DNA from: Bifidobacterium olomucense
Lineage (GTDB): Bacteria; Actinomycetota; Actinomycetes; Actinomycetales; Bifidobacteriaceae
DNA: 64,000 nucleotides
Assembly: GCF_012932375.1 (NCBI RefSeq)
Contig: NZ_JAAIIG010000002.1
Span: 310,001 to 374,000, forward strand
Direction of reading: 5' to 3'
Below the pieces are notes generated by a model. The model was not told where the DNA came from and made no database searches. It worked only from the letters and a program-made list of their open reading frames with translations. The position numbers and the translations under genes are program-made. This document shows, one piece after another, positions 1 to 8,275 of this stretch (its first letter is position 1; every line of letters begins with the position of its first letter).

Positions 1-547
1 TCTGCTCTCGCCCCACTTCGGTAACCAGTTGGACTTCGGCGGCGGACAGGTCGATGTTCGCCGGAATCACATCGATGTTCTCGAACGCCGTGTGTTGTAT
101 CACATCGTGCGGGTCCACGGAAATGTCGAACAGGGCCGTATAGATGGTATTCTCCACGGCGTTCGCGTTGATGCCCAACCCCACGGTGGCGGCACCCTGC
201 GGATCGAAATCCACGATGAGTACGCGGCGGCCATATTGGGCCAACGCGCCGGCGATGTTGATGGAACTGGTGGTCTTGCCTACGCCGCCCTTCTGATTGC
301 ACATGGCGATGACCCGCGCCGGGCCATGCTGCTGCAGGGGTGCAGGGGCAGGGAAGGTTTCGTATTCACGTCCAAGCTGATCGGTAGGCATACCGTCTAC
401 CTTATCAACATCCTCGCCATGAGGTGGAGCAACGACATACGTTCCCGCCATAGGCAAAGTCCCCTGACGGAAATCCTCTCCTCGATCGTCGCGCCAATCA
501 CCCATGCCAGCCTCGTCTCCTCGCCGAACACACCGCTCACCACTCAT
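1..547 (-). CDS. parA: ParA/Soj-type chromosome partitioning ATPase (C-terminus cut by window edge)
   Basis: The 3' part of the gene runs off the left window edge. The visible part reads through a deviant Walker A motif, CNQKGGVGKTT, followed by the typical ParA stretch with VLIVDFDPQGAAT. ParA ATPases work with a ParB protein to segregate chromosome origins; no parB is visible here. A non-conserved N-terminal extension of about 85 residues precedes the Walker motif, as in some actinobacterial ParA proteins. The start at 547 is the first ATG I could follow in frame. The ATG at 505 has a better ribosome site (GAGGAG eleven bases upstream) and may be the true start. It lies just downstream of xerD's stop on the same strand, so the two may be cotranscribed. 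Confidence 0.85.
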   Translation of the reverse strand, partial: MSGERCVRRGDEAGMGDWRDDRGEDFRQGTLPMAGTYVVAPPHGEDVDKVDGMPTDQLGREYETFPAPAPLQQHGPARVIAMCNQKGGVGKTTSSINIAGALAQYGRRVLIVDFDPQGAATVGLGINANAVENTIYTALFDISVDPHDVIQHTAFENIDVIPANIDLSAAEVQLVTEVGREQ

Positions 548-632
548 CCAGACTACTCGTGGGGCTCGGCCAGTGATCCAGGGACTTATTGCATATGCGA
601 TTCCTGTGAGCCCGCTACCGCTTACAAACCTC

Positions 633-1574
633 TTAACGGGCACGCGGATGGGCCATGAGGTACGCCTCGATGAGATGTTCCGGGCTCACATGCGTATATA
701 TCTGCGTGGTGGTCACGCTGGCATGGCCAAGCAGCTCCTGCACCGTGCGCACGTCTGCCCCGCCCTGAATGAGGTGGGTGGCAAAGGAGTGGCGCAGTGT
801 GTGCGGGTGCAGCGGACGGGTGATGCCGGCCTTCTCCCCCGCTTCCTTGACCACTTCCCAAATGGATTGGCGGGAGATGCGGCGGCCGCGTTTATTGAGG
901 AAAACAGCGCGCCGTTCGGGGACTTTTGCCGTGGTACGGCGTTCCAGCTCTCCTCGCGCGGCATTGAGGTACCTGGTCAGCGCCTCGCATGCGTATCCGC
1001 CGATGGGCACGAGCCGTTGTTTGGATCCCTTGCCCATGAGCCGGGCGACATGTTCCGTCAAGTCGATGTCGTCGAGGTTCGCGCCGGCGGCTTCCGAAAC
1101 ACGGCAGCCGGTGGCATACATGAATTCAAGCAACGCCTTGTTGCGCAGCTGAACGGGATCGGCGCTCACGCCGGCTGCGGTTTCGTCAGGCAGAACCGCA
1201 TCGAGCAGACGCGCCACTTCATCGACGCTCAATACGTCCGGCAGTGTGGATATTCCTTTGGGTGCCTTGATCGAAGCGGAGACATCATCCGAGACCATGT
1301 GTTGGGCTAGGGCGAAACGATGGAATTCATGCAATGAAGCGAGACGCCGTGCTTTGGAACGGGCGGATTCCCCTGCGATATCCAGCGCGGCGACGTAATC
1401 TTCCACATCCTGTCTGCCGATGTCTTCCGGGTTGCTGATGCCACGGGATTGCAACCAGCCCACGTATTTGGTGATATCCGACTTGTAGGCACCTACCGTG
1501 GCGTCGGCCAGTCCCCGTTCCACTCCGATGTGGACGAGGAACTGTTCGGTAAGTCTGTCGAAACTGCTGGTCAT
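633..1574 (-). CDS. xerD: Tyrosine recombinase XerD/XerC family
   Basis: A 313-residue site-specific recombinase of normal XerC/D length. The N-terminal SAM-like core-binding domain occupies roughly residues 1-105. The catalytic domain follows, with the first arginine in ATGCRVSEAAG, the HTLRHSFATH box near residues 258-267, LGHASVTTTQIYTH, and the nucleophile tyrosine near residue 293. XerC/D enzymes resolve chromosome dimers at dif during division; whether this is the C or D partner cannot be settled from one gene, and XerD is the more usual assignment. It sits between rplT and parA on the same strand. The leader just upstream contains an 8-bp tandem repeat (1591-1620), which could affect its expression. 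Confidence 0.9.
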   Translation of the reverse strand: MTSSFDRLTEQFLVHIGVERGLADATVGAYKSDITKYVGWLQSRGISNPEDIGRQDVEDYVAALDIAGESARSKARRLASLHEFHRFALAQHMVSDDVSASIKAPKGISTLPDVLSVDEVARLLDAVLPDETAAGVSADPVQLRNKALLEFMYATGCRVSEAAGANLDDIDLTEHVARLMGKGSKQRLVPIGGYACEALTRYLNAARGELERRTTAKVPERRAVFLNKRGRRISRQSIWEVVKEAGEKAGITRPLHPHTLRHSFATHLIQGGADVRTVQELLGHASVTTTQIYTHVSPEHLIEAYLMAHPRAR

Positions 1575-1590
1575 GAGGTCCTATGGTAGG

Positions 1591-1620
1591 TCATACGGTC
1601 ATACGGTCATACGGTCATAC
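1591..1620. repeat. 8-bp tandem repeat in the xerD leader
   Basis: The unit TCATACGG is repeated 3.75 times without a mismatch, beginning 17 bases upstream of the xerD start codon. It lies in the non-coding 5' region, where a change in copy number would alter promoter or leader spacing. Confidence 0.85.
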
Positions 1621-1722
1621 AACCACATGTTCTTTCGGAAGAATACGCGTGCCATCTGCCGGTGTGCGTTGCGCAAAGGCATCGAGAACCGTGGGCAGAA
1701 TCCTCTGAAGGGCAACGGATAT

Positions 1723-1753
1723 GATAAGACCCCGCGTAGTGCGGGGTCTTATC
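1723..1753 (-). terminator. Hairpin terminator after rplT
   Basis: Perfect 13-bp inverted repeat GATAAGACCCCGC with a 5-base loop, about 40 bases past the rplT stop. The descending arm ends in TCTTATC rather than a pure T-run. It probably ends the infC-rpmI-rplT transcript. Confidence 0.7.
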
Positions 1754-1792
1754 AAGATATCAGCCTATAAGCAATCCACTGGATTGTCCGTT

Positions 1793-2176
1793 TCACGCCT
1801 CAGCAGGAGCGTTGACATCCTCAGGCAGAGCGGCCTTGGCAGCCTCGACGATGGTCTTGAAGGTCTCGGCATCGGAAACGGCGATCTCGGCGAGAGCGCG
1901 ACGATCCAGCTCGATACCGGCCAGACGCAGGCCCTGGATGAAGCGGTTGTAGGTGATGCCCTCAGCGCGGACGGCAGCGTTGATGCGCTGGATCCACAGC
2001 TTGCGGAAGTCACCCTTGCGAGCCTTGCGGTCGCGGAAGTTGTAGTTAAAGGAGTGCAGCAGCTGTTCCTTGGCCTTGCGGTACAGGCGGGAGCGCTGGC
2101 CACGGTAGCCGGAAGCCCTCTCCAGAACAACGCGACGCTTCTTGTGGGCGTTCACTGCGCGCTTGACACGTGCCAT
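1793..2176 (-). CDS. rplT: 50S ribosomal protein bL20
   Basis: 127 residues, close to the usual length of bL20. The basic N-terminus [15 protein letters not shown] and the stretch [15 protein letters not shown] are diagnostic, followed by the globular domain with [11 protein letters not shown] and [18 protein letters not shown]. The protein binds 23S rRNA early in large-subunit assembly. It is the last gene of infC-rpmI-rplT, the conserved order in most bacteria. In other bacteria L20 represses this operon by binding the leader or intergenic RNA, so autoregulation is plausible but not shown here. A short alanine/glutamate-rich tail ends the protein. Confidence 0.97.
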   Translation of the reverse strand: MARVKRAVNAHKKRRVVLERASGYRGQRSRLYRKAKEQLLHSFNYNFRDRKARKGDFRKLWIQRINAAVRAEGITYNRFIQGLRLAGIELDRRALAEIAVSDAETFKTIVEAAKAALPEDVNAPAEA

Positions 2177-2228
2177 AATCTATTCCTCAGCTTTCTAAAG
2201 TCTTATTCGTTCTTGTGAGAGTTCTGGC

Positions 2229-2423
2229 TCATTTGCCCAGCAGCTGCTTGAGCTTCAGGGCGTTGCCACCGCGCAGCACGTCGTCGGCAGACAGCATGCG
2301 GCGCTTGCGAGCGGACTTGTGCTCAAGGTTGTGACGCATGGCGGAACCGACGTGCTTCACCTTGCCGGTGCCGGTGATCTTGACGCGCTTGGAAGCGGCG
2401 GAATTAGTTTTCATCTTCGGCAT
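2229..2423 (-). CDS. rpmI: 50S ribosomal protein bL35
   Basis: 64 residues with the signature [20 protein letters not shown] and the basic [10 protein letters not shown] stretch, the standard length and layout of bL35. Its start codon lies inside the end of infC (about 20 bases overlap), with an AGGAGGG ribosome site inside the infC coding region, which suggests translational coupling. rplT begins 52 bases further downstream. Confidence 0.97.
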   Translation of the reverse strand: MPKMKTNSAASKRVKITGTGKVKHVGSAMRHNLEHKSARKRRMLSADDVLRGGNALKLKQLLGK

Positions 2424-3156
2424 TGCTGCCCTCCTTGCTGGTTTGCTTCTTCGTTTCGGAAGTCACGGGGGAAACCGAGGCCTTCGCCTCAGCCACGGCC
2501 TGGGCCTGCGCCTCCTGCTTGGCAGCCAGGCGAGCGGCCTGACGAGCCTGACGCTCGGCGCGGGACTCCGCACCACGACGGCGCTGCTCGGACTGCGTAT
2601 GCACCTTCTTGCCCTTCGGAGCGAGGGTCATGATGATGTTGCGACCCTCCTGCTTCGGCTTGGACTCGATGGTGCCGAACTCCGCCACATCGTCAGCCAG
2701 ACGCTGCAGCAGTTCCACACCGCCAATGGGGCGGGAGATTTCACGGCCACGCAGCATGATGGTGACCTTGACCTTGTCGCCGCCGTTCAGGAAGCGGGTC
2801 ACATGACCCTTCTTCACATCGAAATCGTGGTCGTCGATCTTCAGGCGGAAACGGATTTCCTTGATTTCCGCGGTGCTCTGGTTGCGGCGAGCTTCACGAG
2901 CCTTGATCTTCTCGTTGTACTTGAACTTGCCGTAGTCGATGAGTTTGGCGACCGGAGGCTTCGCGTTGGGGGCCACCTCGACGAGATCGAGGTTAGCCTC
3001 CTTGGCCAGGTTCAGCGCGACGGTGGTCGCGATGACGCCGACCTGCTCACCCTTAGGGCCGATCAGACGTACCTGCGGGACGCGAATCTCGTCGTTAATA
3101 CGTGGTTCGTCGCTGATGATGACTCCAATCCTCTGCTGTTCCTCGCGAGGCTCCAT
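2404..3156 (-). CDS. infC: Translation initiation factor IF-3
   Basis: IF-3 keeps the 30S subunit free and checks start-codon/initiator-tRNA pairing. The N-terminal domain begins with [20 protein letters not shown], then the lysine-rich linker [21 protein letters not shown], and the C-terminal domain with [15 protein letters not shown] and [24 protein letters not shown]. An extra C-terminal tail of about 60 residues, rich in Arg, Ala, Gln and Glu and probably helical, goes beyond the normal IF-3 end, as in several actinobacteria. I chose the ATG at 3156, which places the conserved domain about 16 residues in; an in-frame TTG at 3171 is an alternative. Neither start has a strong ribosome site. 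The rpmI start overlaps its 3' end. Confidence 0.95.
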   Translation of the reverse strand: MEPREEQQRIGVIISDEPRINDEIRVPQVRLIGPKGEQVGVIATTVALNLAKEANLDLVEVAPNAKPPVAKLIDYGKFKYNEKIKAREARRNQSTAEIKEIRFRLKIDDHDFDVKKGHVTRFLNGGDKVKVTIMLRGREISRPIGGVELLQRLADDVAEFGTIESKPKQEGRNIIMTLAPKGKKVHTQSEQRRRGAESRAERQARQAARLAAKQEAQAQAVAEAKASVSPVTSETKKQTSKEGSNAEDEN

Positions 3157-3171
3157 CAGAAAGTCATACAA

Positions 3172-3410
3172 AGCTTCAGATCCATGGCAAGCCGAAACCT
3201 GCGTTTATCAAACGCATGTCATCACATCGGACGCGTCACAAGCGCATCACACCGATCGTACACTGTTTTCGCAATCGGAAAGGCTTTTGCCTTGGACCCG
3301 AGGCCTTGAAAGGCTTCCAGGTGGGGTTGCCCCGCTTTCTTGATTTCTCAAGCCAAATGGAAAGTCTACCACAGCCTCGGACATCGACACGCACAGTATG
3401 CGATGTCAAC
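3172..3410 (-). promoter_or_regulatory. Structured leader and possible promoter of infC-rpmI-rplT
   Basis: The 357-base gap upstream of infC holds no convincing gene. On the minus strand a perfect TTGACA (3404-3409) could be a -35 box, though no good -10 follows at normal spacing. Downstream lie several inverted repeats: CTTGAG/CTCAAG (3339-3352), GGGG/CCCC, AAGGC/GCCTT and GCGTTT/AAACGC (3203-3217). A longer-range pair, CCGAGGC (3298-3304) with GCCTCGG (3374-3380), would enclose two of them in a multibranch fold. This resembles ribosomal-protein leaders, which often bind L20 or a similar product, but no known leader family was confirmed. Confidence 0.4.
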
Positions 3411-3528
3411 GCACAGTGCACGACACCAACGCTCAGTTGACGGCGGCAACGGCAAGCATCGCAACGACAGCGCCGACCACGATAGCCGCACGAAACAACC
3501 GCAGCACCCGGCAACAGCGTCCTCGCAA

Positions 3529-5205
3529 TCACTGCACGGTCCGCAACAGCCCGCCGATGCCCTCGGTTTTCAGAATCTCCCGATATGGGCCGGCCTCCTT
3601 GGCGATGAGCTGGTCGATGGCGCGCATGCCGAGCACCTCGACCGGGGCCTTGTCGTCGGTGAGGATGGTCGAAGCCGAGCCCGGTGCCTCAACTTCCTCG
3701 AATCGCTCGGCGACCTTGTTCATGTACCATTTGAGGTCTTCGGAACCGGTGCGCATATAGGTCACCGAACGCAGCGGAATGGCCTTGGCGTCTCGTTTGA
3801 TGTCGCTTGCTCCTTTGGTGGACCTGTCTTCGCCGATGGTTTTGGCGAACAGTTCGCGATTCGTGGTGCCCGGCACGTCGGCGGTCAGCATGTTGCGCTC
3901 TCCGAACACACTGGCGATGGTATCGGTGAGCGCCTCGTTAATCGAGCCCGCACCATCCGAAATCATGTTCATGTTCACCACCATCACGCCACCGGGATTG
4001 AGATGGCTCTTCACCATGGTGAAAAATTCGGTGGAACTCATCTGAAACGGTATGGTGATGTCTTGATACGCATCGACCATGATGACGTCATATGTCTGGT
4101 CGGATGCCGCCAGCCAGGCGCGGCCGTCATAGGTGGAGACCGGAATCGAGGATGGCTCGTCGAAATACCGGCCGGCCAGATCGGTGATTTTCTGGTCGAT
4201 CTCCACGCCGGTGACCTTCATATCCGGGTAGTACTGCTTGAGCTGACGGGCGTAGGTGCCGGTGCCCATGCCGAGAATCAGCGCGGAGTCGGCATGGTCG
4301 GCGAGCGCGGGAGCGGCGAGGGCGGTGTCGTAGTACATGCCGGTCAGCCCCCGATCCTTCATCGTGACGGACTGGACGCCGAAAAGCACGTTGGTGGACA
4401 ATATGGTCCGGTCGGACAGGTTCTTGACCTGCAGATAGTTGTATATGGACTCCCCTTCGTAGGCCAGGGTCGAGGAGTTCTCCCAGAACGCGAAGCCAGT
4501 GAGCGGCGACAGGCAGCTGGTGACGGCGAAGATCAGCGCGCAGACCGCGCAGGTCACGCGCCGGGCGCGGATGGAGATGAAGTAGATCAGCGGGATGACT
4601 AGCAGCGACCCGGAGAAGATGAGGAAGCTGACGAACGTGCCGACTGCGGGAATCGTGACGAACGTGGGCAGGAAAGTACCCAAAATGGAACCGATCGTGT
4701 TGCATGCGGACAGGCGTCCCACCACTGAGGCGTTGTCTTCCAGGGACGTGGTGGCGAACTTGTTAAGGCCGGCGGTCACGGTACCCAACAGAAACAGCGG
4801 CGGCACGAAGATGATCGCGCAGCTGACGAACGCGGCGATGATCAGGAAGTTCGTCGAGACGGTGACGATGAGCATGCCGGAAATCAGCAGAATCAGATAT
4901 TTGCCGACCAGCGGAATCAGCGAAATCCATACGGCGGCCACCATGATGCGCATGTACAGCTTGTCAGGATTGGGATCACGGTCCGCCCAACGTCCGCCGA
5001 ACACGGCACCCAGAGCAAGGGCGATCATGATGGTGCCGATGATGATGGTCCACACGATCTGCGAGCTGGAGAAATACGGCGCCAGCAGACGGGAAGCGCC
5101 GAGTTCGGCGGCCATAACCGAAAGCCCCGAGAAGAATTCAGTGACGTACAGGAACACCTTTGATTTCAGGATGGGCCTCTCGCTCGCCTCGGTAATGTGC
5201 GCCAT
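3529..5205 (-). CDS. Membrane protein fused to a spermidine-synthase-like methyltransferase-fold domain
   Basis: 558 residues. The N-terminal part (about residues 10-240) contains roughly seven hydrophobic segments of the major-facilitator-like type. The C-terminal half has a Rossmann fold like polyamine synthases, with the nucleotide-binding loop ALILGMGTGTYARQL, an acidic strand end VTGVEID, and YDVIMVDAYQDITIPFQ in place of the aminopropyltransferase DSSDP region. This architecture is common in actinobacteria and is often annotated as fused MFS/spermidine synthase; the substrate is unknown. No speD or other polyamine gene is nearby, so true spermidine synthesis is not supported. The ATG at 5205 has a strong GGGGAG ribosome site. 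Confidence 0.75.
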   Translation of the reverse strand: MAHITEASERPILKSKVFLYVTEFFSGLSVMAAELGASRLLAPYFSSSQIVWTIIIGTIMIALALGAVFGGRWADRDPNPDKLYMRIMVAAVWISLIPLVGKYLILLISGMLIVTVSTNFLIIAAFVSCAIIFVPPLFLLGTVTAGLNKFATTSLEDNASVVGRLSACNTIGSILGTFLPTFVTIPAVGTFVSFLIFSGSLLVIPLIYFISIRARRVTCAVCALIFAVTSCLSPLTGFAFWENSSTLAYEGESIYNYLQVKNLSDRTILSTNVLFGVQSVTMKDRGLTGMYYDTALAAPALADHADSALILGMGTGTYARQLKQYYPDMKVTGVEIDQKITDLAGRYFDEPSSIPVSTYDGRAWLAASDQTYDVIMVDAYQDITIPFQMSSTEFFTMVKSHLNPGGVMVVNMNMISDGAGSINEALTDTIASVFGERNMLTADVPGTTNRELFAKTIGEDRSTKGASDIKRDAKAIPLRSVTYMRTGSEDLKWYMNKVAERFEEVEAPGSASTILTDDKAPVEVLGMRAIDQLIAKEAGPYREILKTEGIGGLLRTVQ

Positions 5206-5310
5206 GCCTCTCCCCTTCGCCTGTCTGTCCGGTTTCCAATGCTGTTTCGCTTCGCCCAGCCTAGCAGCGATATGCGGCGGCGAGCGGCACGGCGGGCTAC
5301 AGTTGGACGC

Positions 5311-6036
5311 ATGAGCAAGATTTGCGTAATTTTCGGTGCCGGCGAATACTACGCCGGCGATCCCATGGTGCCGGACGGCGCGTATGTGGTGGCGGCCGAC
5401 GGAGGACTCGACCATACGCGTCAGTTGGGTATCGCGCCCGACGTGATCGTGGGTGACTTCGATTCGTTGGCGGGACATCTTCCGCAGGATGGCACATATA
5501 CCATTGCGCTGCCGCCGCTGAAGGACGACCCGGATATGTTGTCCGCGCTCAAGGTCGGTTGGGCGGCGGGCTGCCGAGAGTTCCGCGTCTACGGCGGTCT
5601 CGGCGGACGCATTGACCATTCCATTTCATGCATGCAACTCATGGCGTTGCTTTCGCGCCACGGGGCGAGCGGATACCTGTACGGGGACGGGCTGATCGTT
5701 ACGGCCATCACCGACGGCAGTCTCTTCTTCCGCGCGCATCCCGTACCCGAAGACGGACGTATGGTGTCGGTGTTCTCCCACTCCGACGTTTCGCTTGGCG
5801 TGAACGAACCTGGGCTCAAGTACGAACTGAGGGACGGCACATTGACCAACACGATGGTACAGGGAGTCAGCAACGAGTTCCGCGATAACGTGGATGCGAC
5901 GATCAGCGTGAACCATGGCACGCTGATCGTCACCTTCCCCATCGAAGTTGCTCTGCCCAAGGTGGATCGGCTCCACGACTTTGACGGAGGCATCGGCGAA
6001 CTGGATACCGCAGTGTCCAAACTGCTGGTGCGCTGA
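5311..6036 (+). CDS. thiN: Thiamine pyrophosphokinase
   Basis: 241 residues. Thiamine pyrophosphokinase transfers pyrophosphate from ATP to thiamine to make the coenzyme TPP. Visible features are the N-terminal VVAADGGLDHTRQLGIAPDV, the catalytic VGDFDSL motif, a lysine/aspartate stretch LKDDPDMLSALKVGW, and GGLGGRIDHS, all in the usual order. The C-terminal part has the beta-rich thiamine-binding domain with VNEPGLKYEL and GVSNEFRDN. Bifidobacteria use TPP in the phosphoketolase pathway, which makes this enzyme central. The ATG at 5311 lies about 105 bases from the divergently read membrane protein, so both probably have promoters in that gap. No TPP riboswitch was recognised. Confidence 0.92.
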   Translation: MSKICVIFGAGEYYAGDPMVPDGAYVVAADGGLDHTRQLGIAPDVIVGDFDSLAGHLPQDGTYTIALPPLKDDPDMLSALKVGWAAGCREFRVYGGLGGRIDHSISCMQLMALLSRHGASGYLYGDGLIVTAITDGSLFFRAHPVPEDGRMVSVFSHSDVSLGVNEPGLKYELRDGTLTNTMVQGVSNEFRDNVDATISVNHGTLIVTFPIEVALPKVDRLHDFDGGIGELDTAVSKLLVR

Positions 6037-6153
6037 CTGTAGTCGCAGACCAGCGCTGCGCCCTTTCGAGAGCCGATGGACGTCCGCATGCCAAACGGGA
6101 TGTGAACGCTCACAAAAAAACGGACGATTTTGCCCAAAACACATGCTGCAACG

Positions 6154-6183
6154 TTGATTTGTGTACAGGCGAGGCATTAAAGT
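6154..6183 (+). promoter_or_regulatory. Candidate gap promoter
   Basis: TTGATT (6154-6159) and TAAAGT (6178-6183) are separated by 18 bases, about 70 bases upstream of the gap start. This is a fair match to a housekeeping sigma promoter and is assigned by position and consensus only. Confidence 0.4.
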
Positions 6184-6252
6184 AACAAGCGTTGGTAAAC
6201 AATGGTCCGACGTGCGTCTGCATGTCACGGCCACCCTACAAGGGAGAATTAC

Positions 6253-7311
6253 ATGACAGTTAAGATTGGTATCAACGGCTTCGGTCGCATTGGTCGTCTC
6301 GCCTTCCGTCGCATCTTCGAGCTGCAGGCTCGCGGCGGCCAGGCTGGTGACATCGAAGTTGCCGCCATCAACGATCTGACCACCCCGGCCACCCTGGCTT
6401 ACCTGCTGAAGTACGATTCCACCCACGGCACCTTCCGTCACGACGACGGCACCCCGGTCGATGTGAAGGCCACCGAGGACTCCATCGTGGTGGACGGCAA
6501 GGAATACAAGGTCTACGCCGAGAAGGACGCCAACAACATTCCGTGGGTCAAGAACGACGGTGTTGAGTATGTGCTTGAGTGCACCGGCTTCTACACTTCC
6601 GCCGAGAAGTCCCAGGCCCACATCAACGCTGGCGCCAAGAAGGTCCTGATCTCCGCTCCGGCCAAGGATGACGTCACCCCGACCGTCGTGTTCGGTGTGA
6701 ACCACGACATCCTCAAGCCTTCCGACGTGATCGTCTCTGCCGGCTCCTGCACCACCAACTCCATGGCCGCCATGGTCAAGCTGCTGGACGAGAAGTTCGG
6801 CATCAAGGCTGGCTTCATGACCACCATCCACGCTTACACCGGCACCCAGATGCTGCTCGATGGCCCGCGTGGCACCAAGACCGGCCGCAACCTGCGCGCT
6901 GCCGCCATCAACACCATCGCCCACTCCACCGGCGCTGCCAAGGCCATCGGCAAGGTCGTTCCGTCCGTGAACGGCAAGCTGCAGGGTCACGCTCAGCGCG
7001 TTCAGGTCCCGGACGGCTCCGTCACCGAGCTGACCACCGTGCTGAACACCGAGACCACCGCCGACGAGATCAACGCCGCCTTCAAGGAAGCCTTCTCCAA
7101 CACCGATTACTACGGCTACAACGATGAGGGCATCGTCTCCTCCGATATCCTCGGCGACACCCACGGTGGCGTCTTCGACCCGACCCAGACCGACGTCAAC
7201 ACCGTTGACGGCGTGACCCTGGCTCGCACCGTGTCCTTCTACGACAACGAGTACGGCTTCACCTCCAACATGATCCGTACCCTGCTGTACTTCGCTGAGA
7301 TCTCCGAGTGA
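6253..7311 (+). CDS. gap: Glyceraldehyde-3-phosphate dehydrogenase
   Basis: 352 residues. The enzyme oxidises glyceraldehyde-3-phosphate with NAD and phosphate in glycolysis and the bifid shunt. The dinucleotide-binding start [17 protein letters not shown] is at the N-terminus, the active-site cysteine lies in [11 protein letters not shown], and the catalytic histidine region and substrate loops follow ([24 protein letters not shown], and the C-terminal WYDNEYG-like block as FYDNEYGF). The codon use is strongly biased towards C-ending codons, as expected of a highly expressed gene. The ATG at 6253 follows AGGGAGA. A longer in-frame reading from 6202 would add residues not seen in GAPDH. A terminator hairpin follows at 7361. 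Confidence 0.98.
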   Translation: MTVKIGINGFGRIGRLAFRRIFELQARGGQAGDIEVAAINDLTTPATLAYLLKYDSTHGTFRHDDGTPVDVKATEDSIVVDGKEYKVYAEKDANNIPWVKNDGVEYVLECTGFYTSAEKSQAHINAGAKKVLISAPAKDDVTPTVVFGVNHDILKPSDVIVSAGSCTTNSMAAMVKLLDEKFGIKAGFMTTIHAYTGTQMLLDGPRGTKTGRNLRAAAINTIAHSTGAAKAIGKVVPSVNGKLQGHAQRVQVPDGSVTELTTVLNTETTADEINAAFKEAFSNTDYYGYNDEGIVSSDILGDTHGGVFDPTQTDVNTVDGVTLARTVSFYDNEYGFTSNMIRTLLYFAEISE

Positions 7312-7360
7312 ATCCGTGCGGGTCTGCCCGCATAGGTTCATGTGAGAGCTGAGCTCATGG

Positions 7361-7394
7361 ATCCCGCCCCACTGTTGAGTGAGGCGGGATTTTT
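7361..7394 (+). terminator. Intrinsic terminator of gap
   Basis: ATCCCGCC (7361-7368) pairs with GGCGGGAT (7383-7390), with further pairing inside the loop, and is followed directly by TTTT. It lies 50 bases past the gap stop. Confidence 0.85.
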
Positions 7395-7436
7395 CATACC
7401 GGGCAAGACCTCGACCGGGCGATCAAGCGTATTTGA

Positions 7437-7549
7437 TCCTTTGTATGTTCGCGTTCTTTACGGGACTTGCGCGAACATACAAAGGATTTATCCACCTCAA
7501 ACCTTTGTATGTTCGCGGCGGCTTCGTAAGTAGCGCGAACATACAAAGG
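7437..7549. repeat. Four-site alternating repeat array (two inverted repeats in tandem)
   Basis: A 16-17 bp sequence, CGCGAACATACAAAGG, occurs four times in alternating orientation at 7437-7453, 7470-7486, 7502-7517 and 7534-7549. Both hairpin loops are 16 bases and the gap between the pairs is 15, so successive sites are 32-33 bases apart. The loops differ in sequence while the arms are perfect, so selection appears to be on the sites. It lies in the gap between gap's terminator and the YbaK gene and may be a protein-binding array or a mobile palindromic repeat. Confidence 0.85.
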
Positions 7550-7607
7550 ACCGCGATGAGCTTCAGTCGCTTTTATCCGTCACCGTCAGTGGTGTAGAAC
7601 AGAAACC

Positions 7608-8117
7608 ATGGCTAAGAAAAACAAATATGACAAAGGTGCCGGCTCCACGCCGGCAACCGTCCAGCTGGAGAAGGCCGGCGTGGAATTCCACGTATACGAA
7701 TACGAGCATTCGAACGACCATATGGACGACGGATATGGCGTAGAGGCGGCCACAAAACTCGGATTCGACGAGCATCAGGTGTTCAAGACCCTGATGGCGG
7801 ACACCGGTTCCGAACGTGTGGTCGGTGTGGTGCCGGTCAGCGGGCATATGGATCTGAAGGCGCTGGCCGCGGCAGTCGGTGCCAAGAAGGCCGCCATGGC
7901 GGATCCGAAGGTCGCCATGCGTGAATCCGGCTATGTCGTCGGCGGCATCTCCCCGCTCGGGCAGAAAACCCACCATAAGACGGTATTGGATGAAAGCGCC
8001 CTGCAGTTTGATCAGATTCTGGTCTCCGGAGGCAAACGCGGACTGTCCGTAGGCGTTCATCCTCAGGATCTGCTCACAGTATTAAACGCTATAGCCGCCC
8101 CGATCGGCACATGGTGA
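7608..8117 (+). CDS. ybaK: YbaK/EbsC-family Cys-tRNA(Pro) deacylase
   Basis: 169 residues, the normal length. YbaK proteins hydrolyse cysteine mischarged onto tRNA(Pro). Seen here are the N-terminal STPATVQLEKAGVEFHVYEYEH, the conserved lysine in QVFKTLMAD, the ALAAAVGAKKAAMADP stretch and the GYVVGGISPLGQK loop near residues 121-134, all signatures of the family. It appears monocistronic, bounded by the repeat array upstream and a long hairpin downstream. The only oddity is the basic N-terminal leader MAKKNKYDKG. Confidence 0.92.
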   Translation: MAKKNKYDKGAGSTPATVQLEKAGVEFHVYEYEHSNDHMDDGYGVEAATKLGFDEHQVFKTLMADTGSERVVGVVPVSGHMDLKALAAAVGAKKAAMADPKVAMRESGYVVGGISPLGQKTHHKTVLDESALQFDQILVSGGKRGLSVGVHPQDLLTVLNAIAAPIGTW

Positions 8118-8157
8118 CACCCCTGGGAGACGCACATGCTGACGCTCCGCCGGCGAA

Positions 8158-8210
8158 TGAACAAGGCGGTTGCCGGACGACATGGTATCGTCCGACAACC
8201 GCCTTGTTCA
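8158..8210. terminator. Bidirectional hairpin between ybaK and the zinc-ribbon gene
   Basis: Arms TGAACAAGGCGGTTG and CAACCGCCTTGTTCA are 15 bp and perfect. A second inner stem, CGGACGA/TCGTCCG, extends the fold. It lies between two convergent genes; there is no strong T-run. Confidence 0.7.
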
Positions 8211-8275
8211 TGCTGAAAAGCGCTTTTGGAAGCTGCACGATCATGACCGGCTGGCTTCGGGATGACTGACTAGGG

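Noticed and set aside
3236..3532. A 98-residue minus-strand reading frame upstream of infC
   Set aside because: No ribosome site or family resemblance; it lies over the leader hairpins and promoter.
5626..7341. A 571-residue minus-strand reading frame opposite gap and thiN
   Set aside because: Gly/Val/Asp-rich shadow of highly biased gap codons; no motif.
7437..7549. Possible CRISPR array
   Set aside because: The units alternate in orientation, are only 16 bases long and number just four, and no cas genes are present.
7437..7549. LexA/SOS boxes
   Set aside because: The sites contain CGAAC but lack the matching GTTCG half at the right distance.
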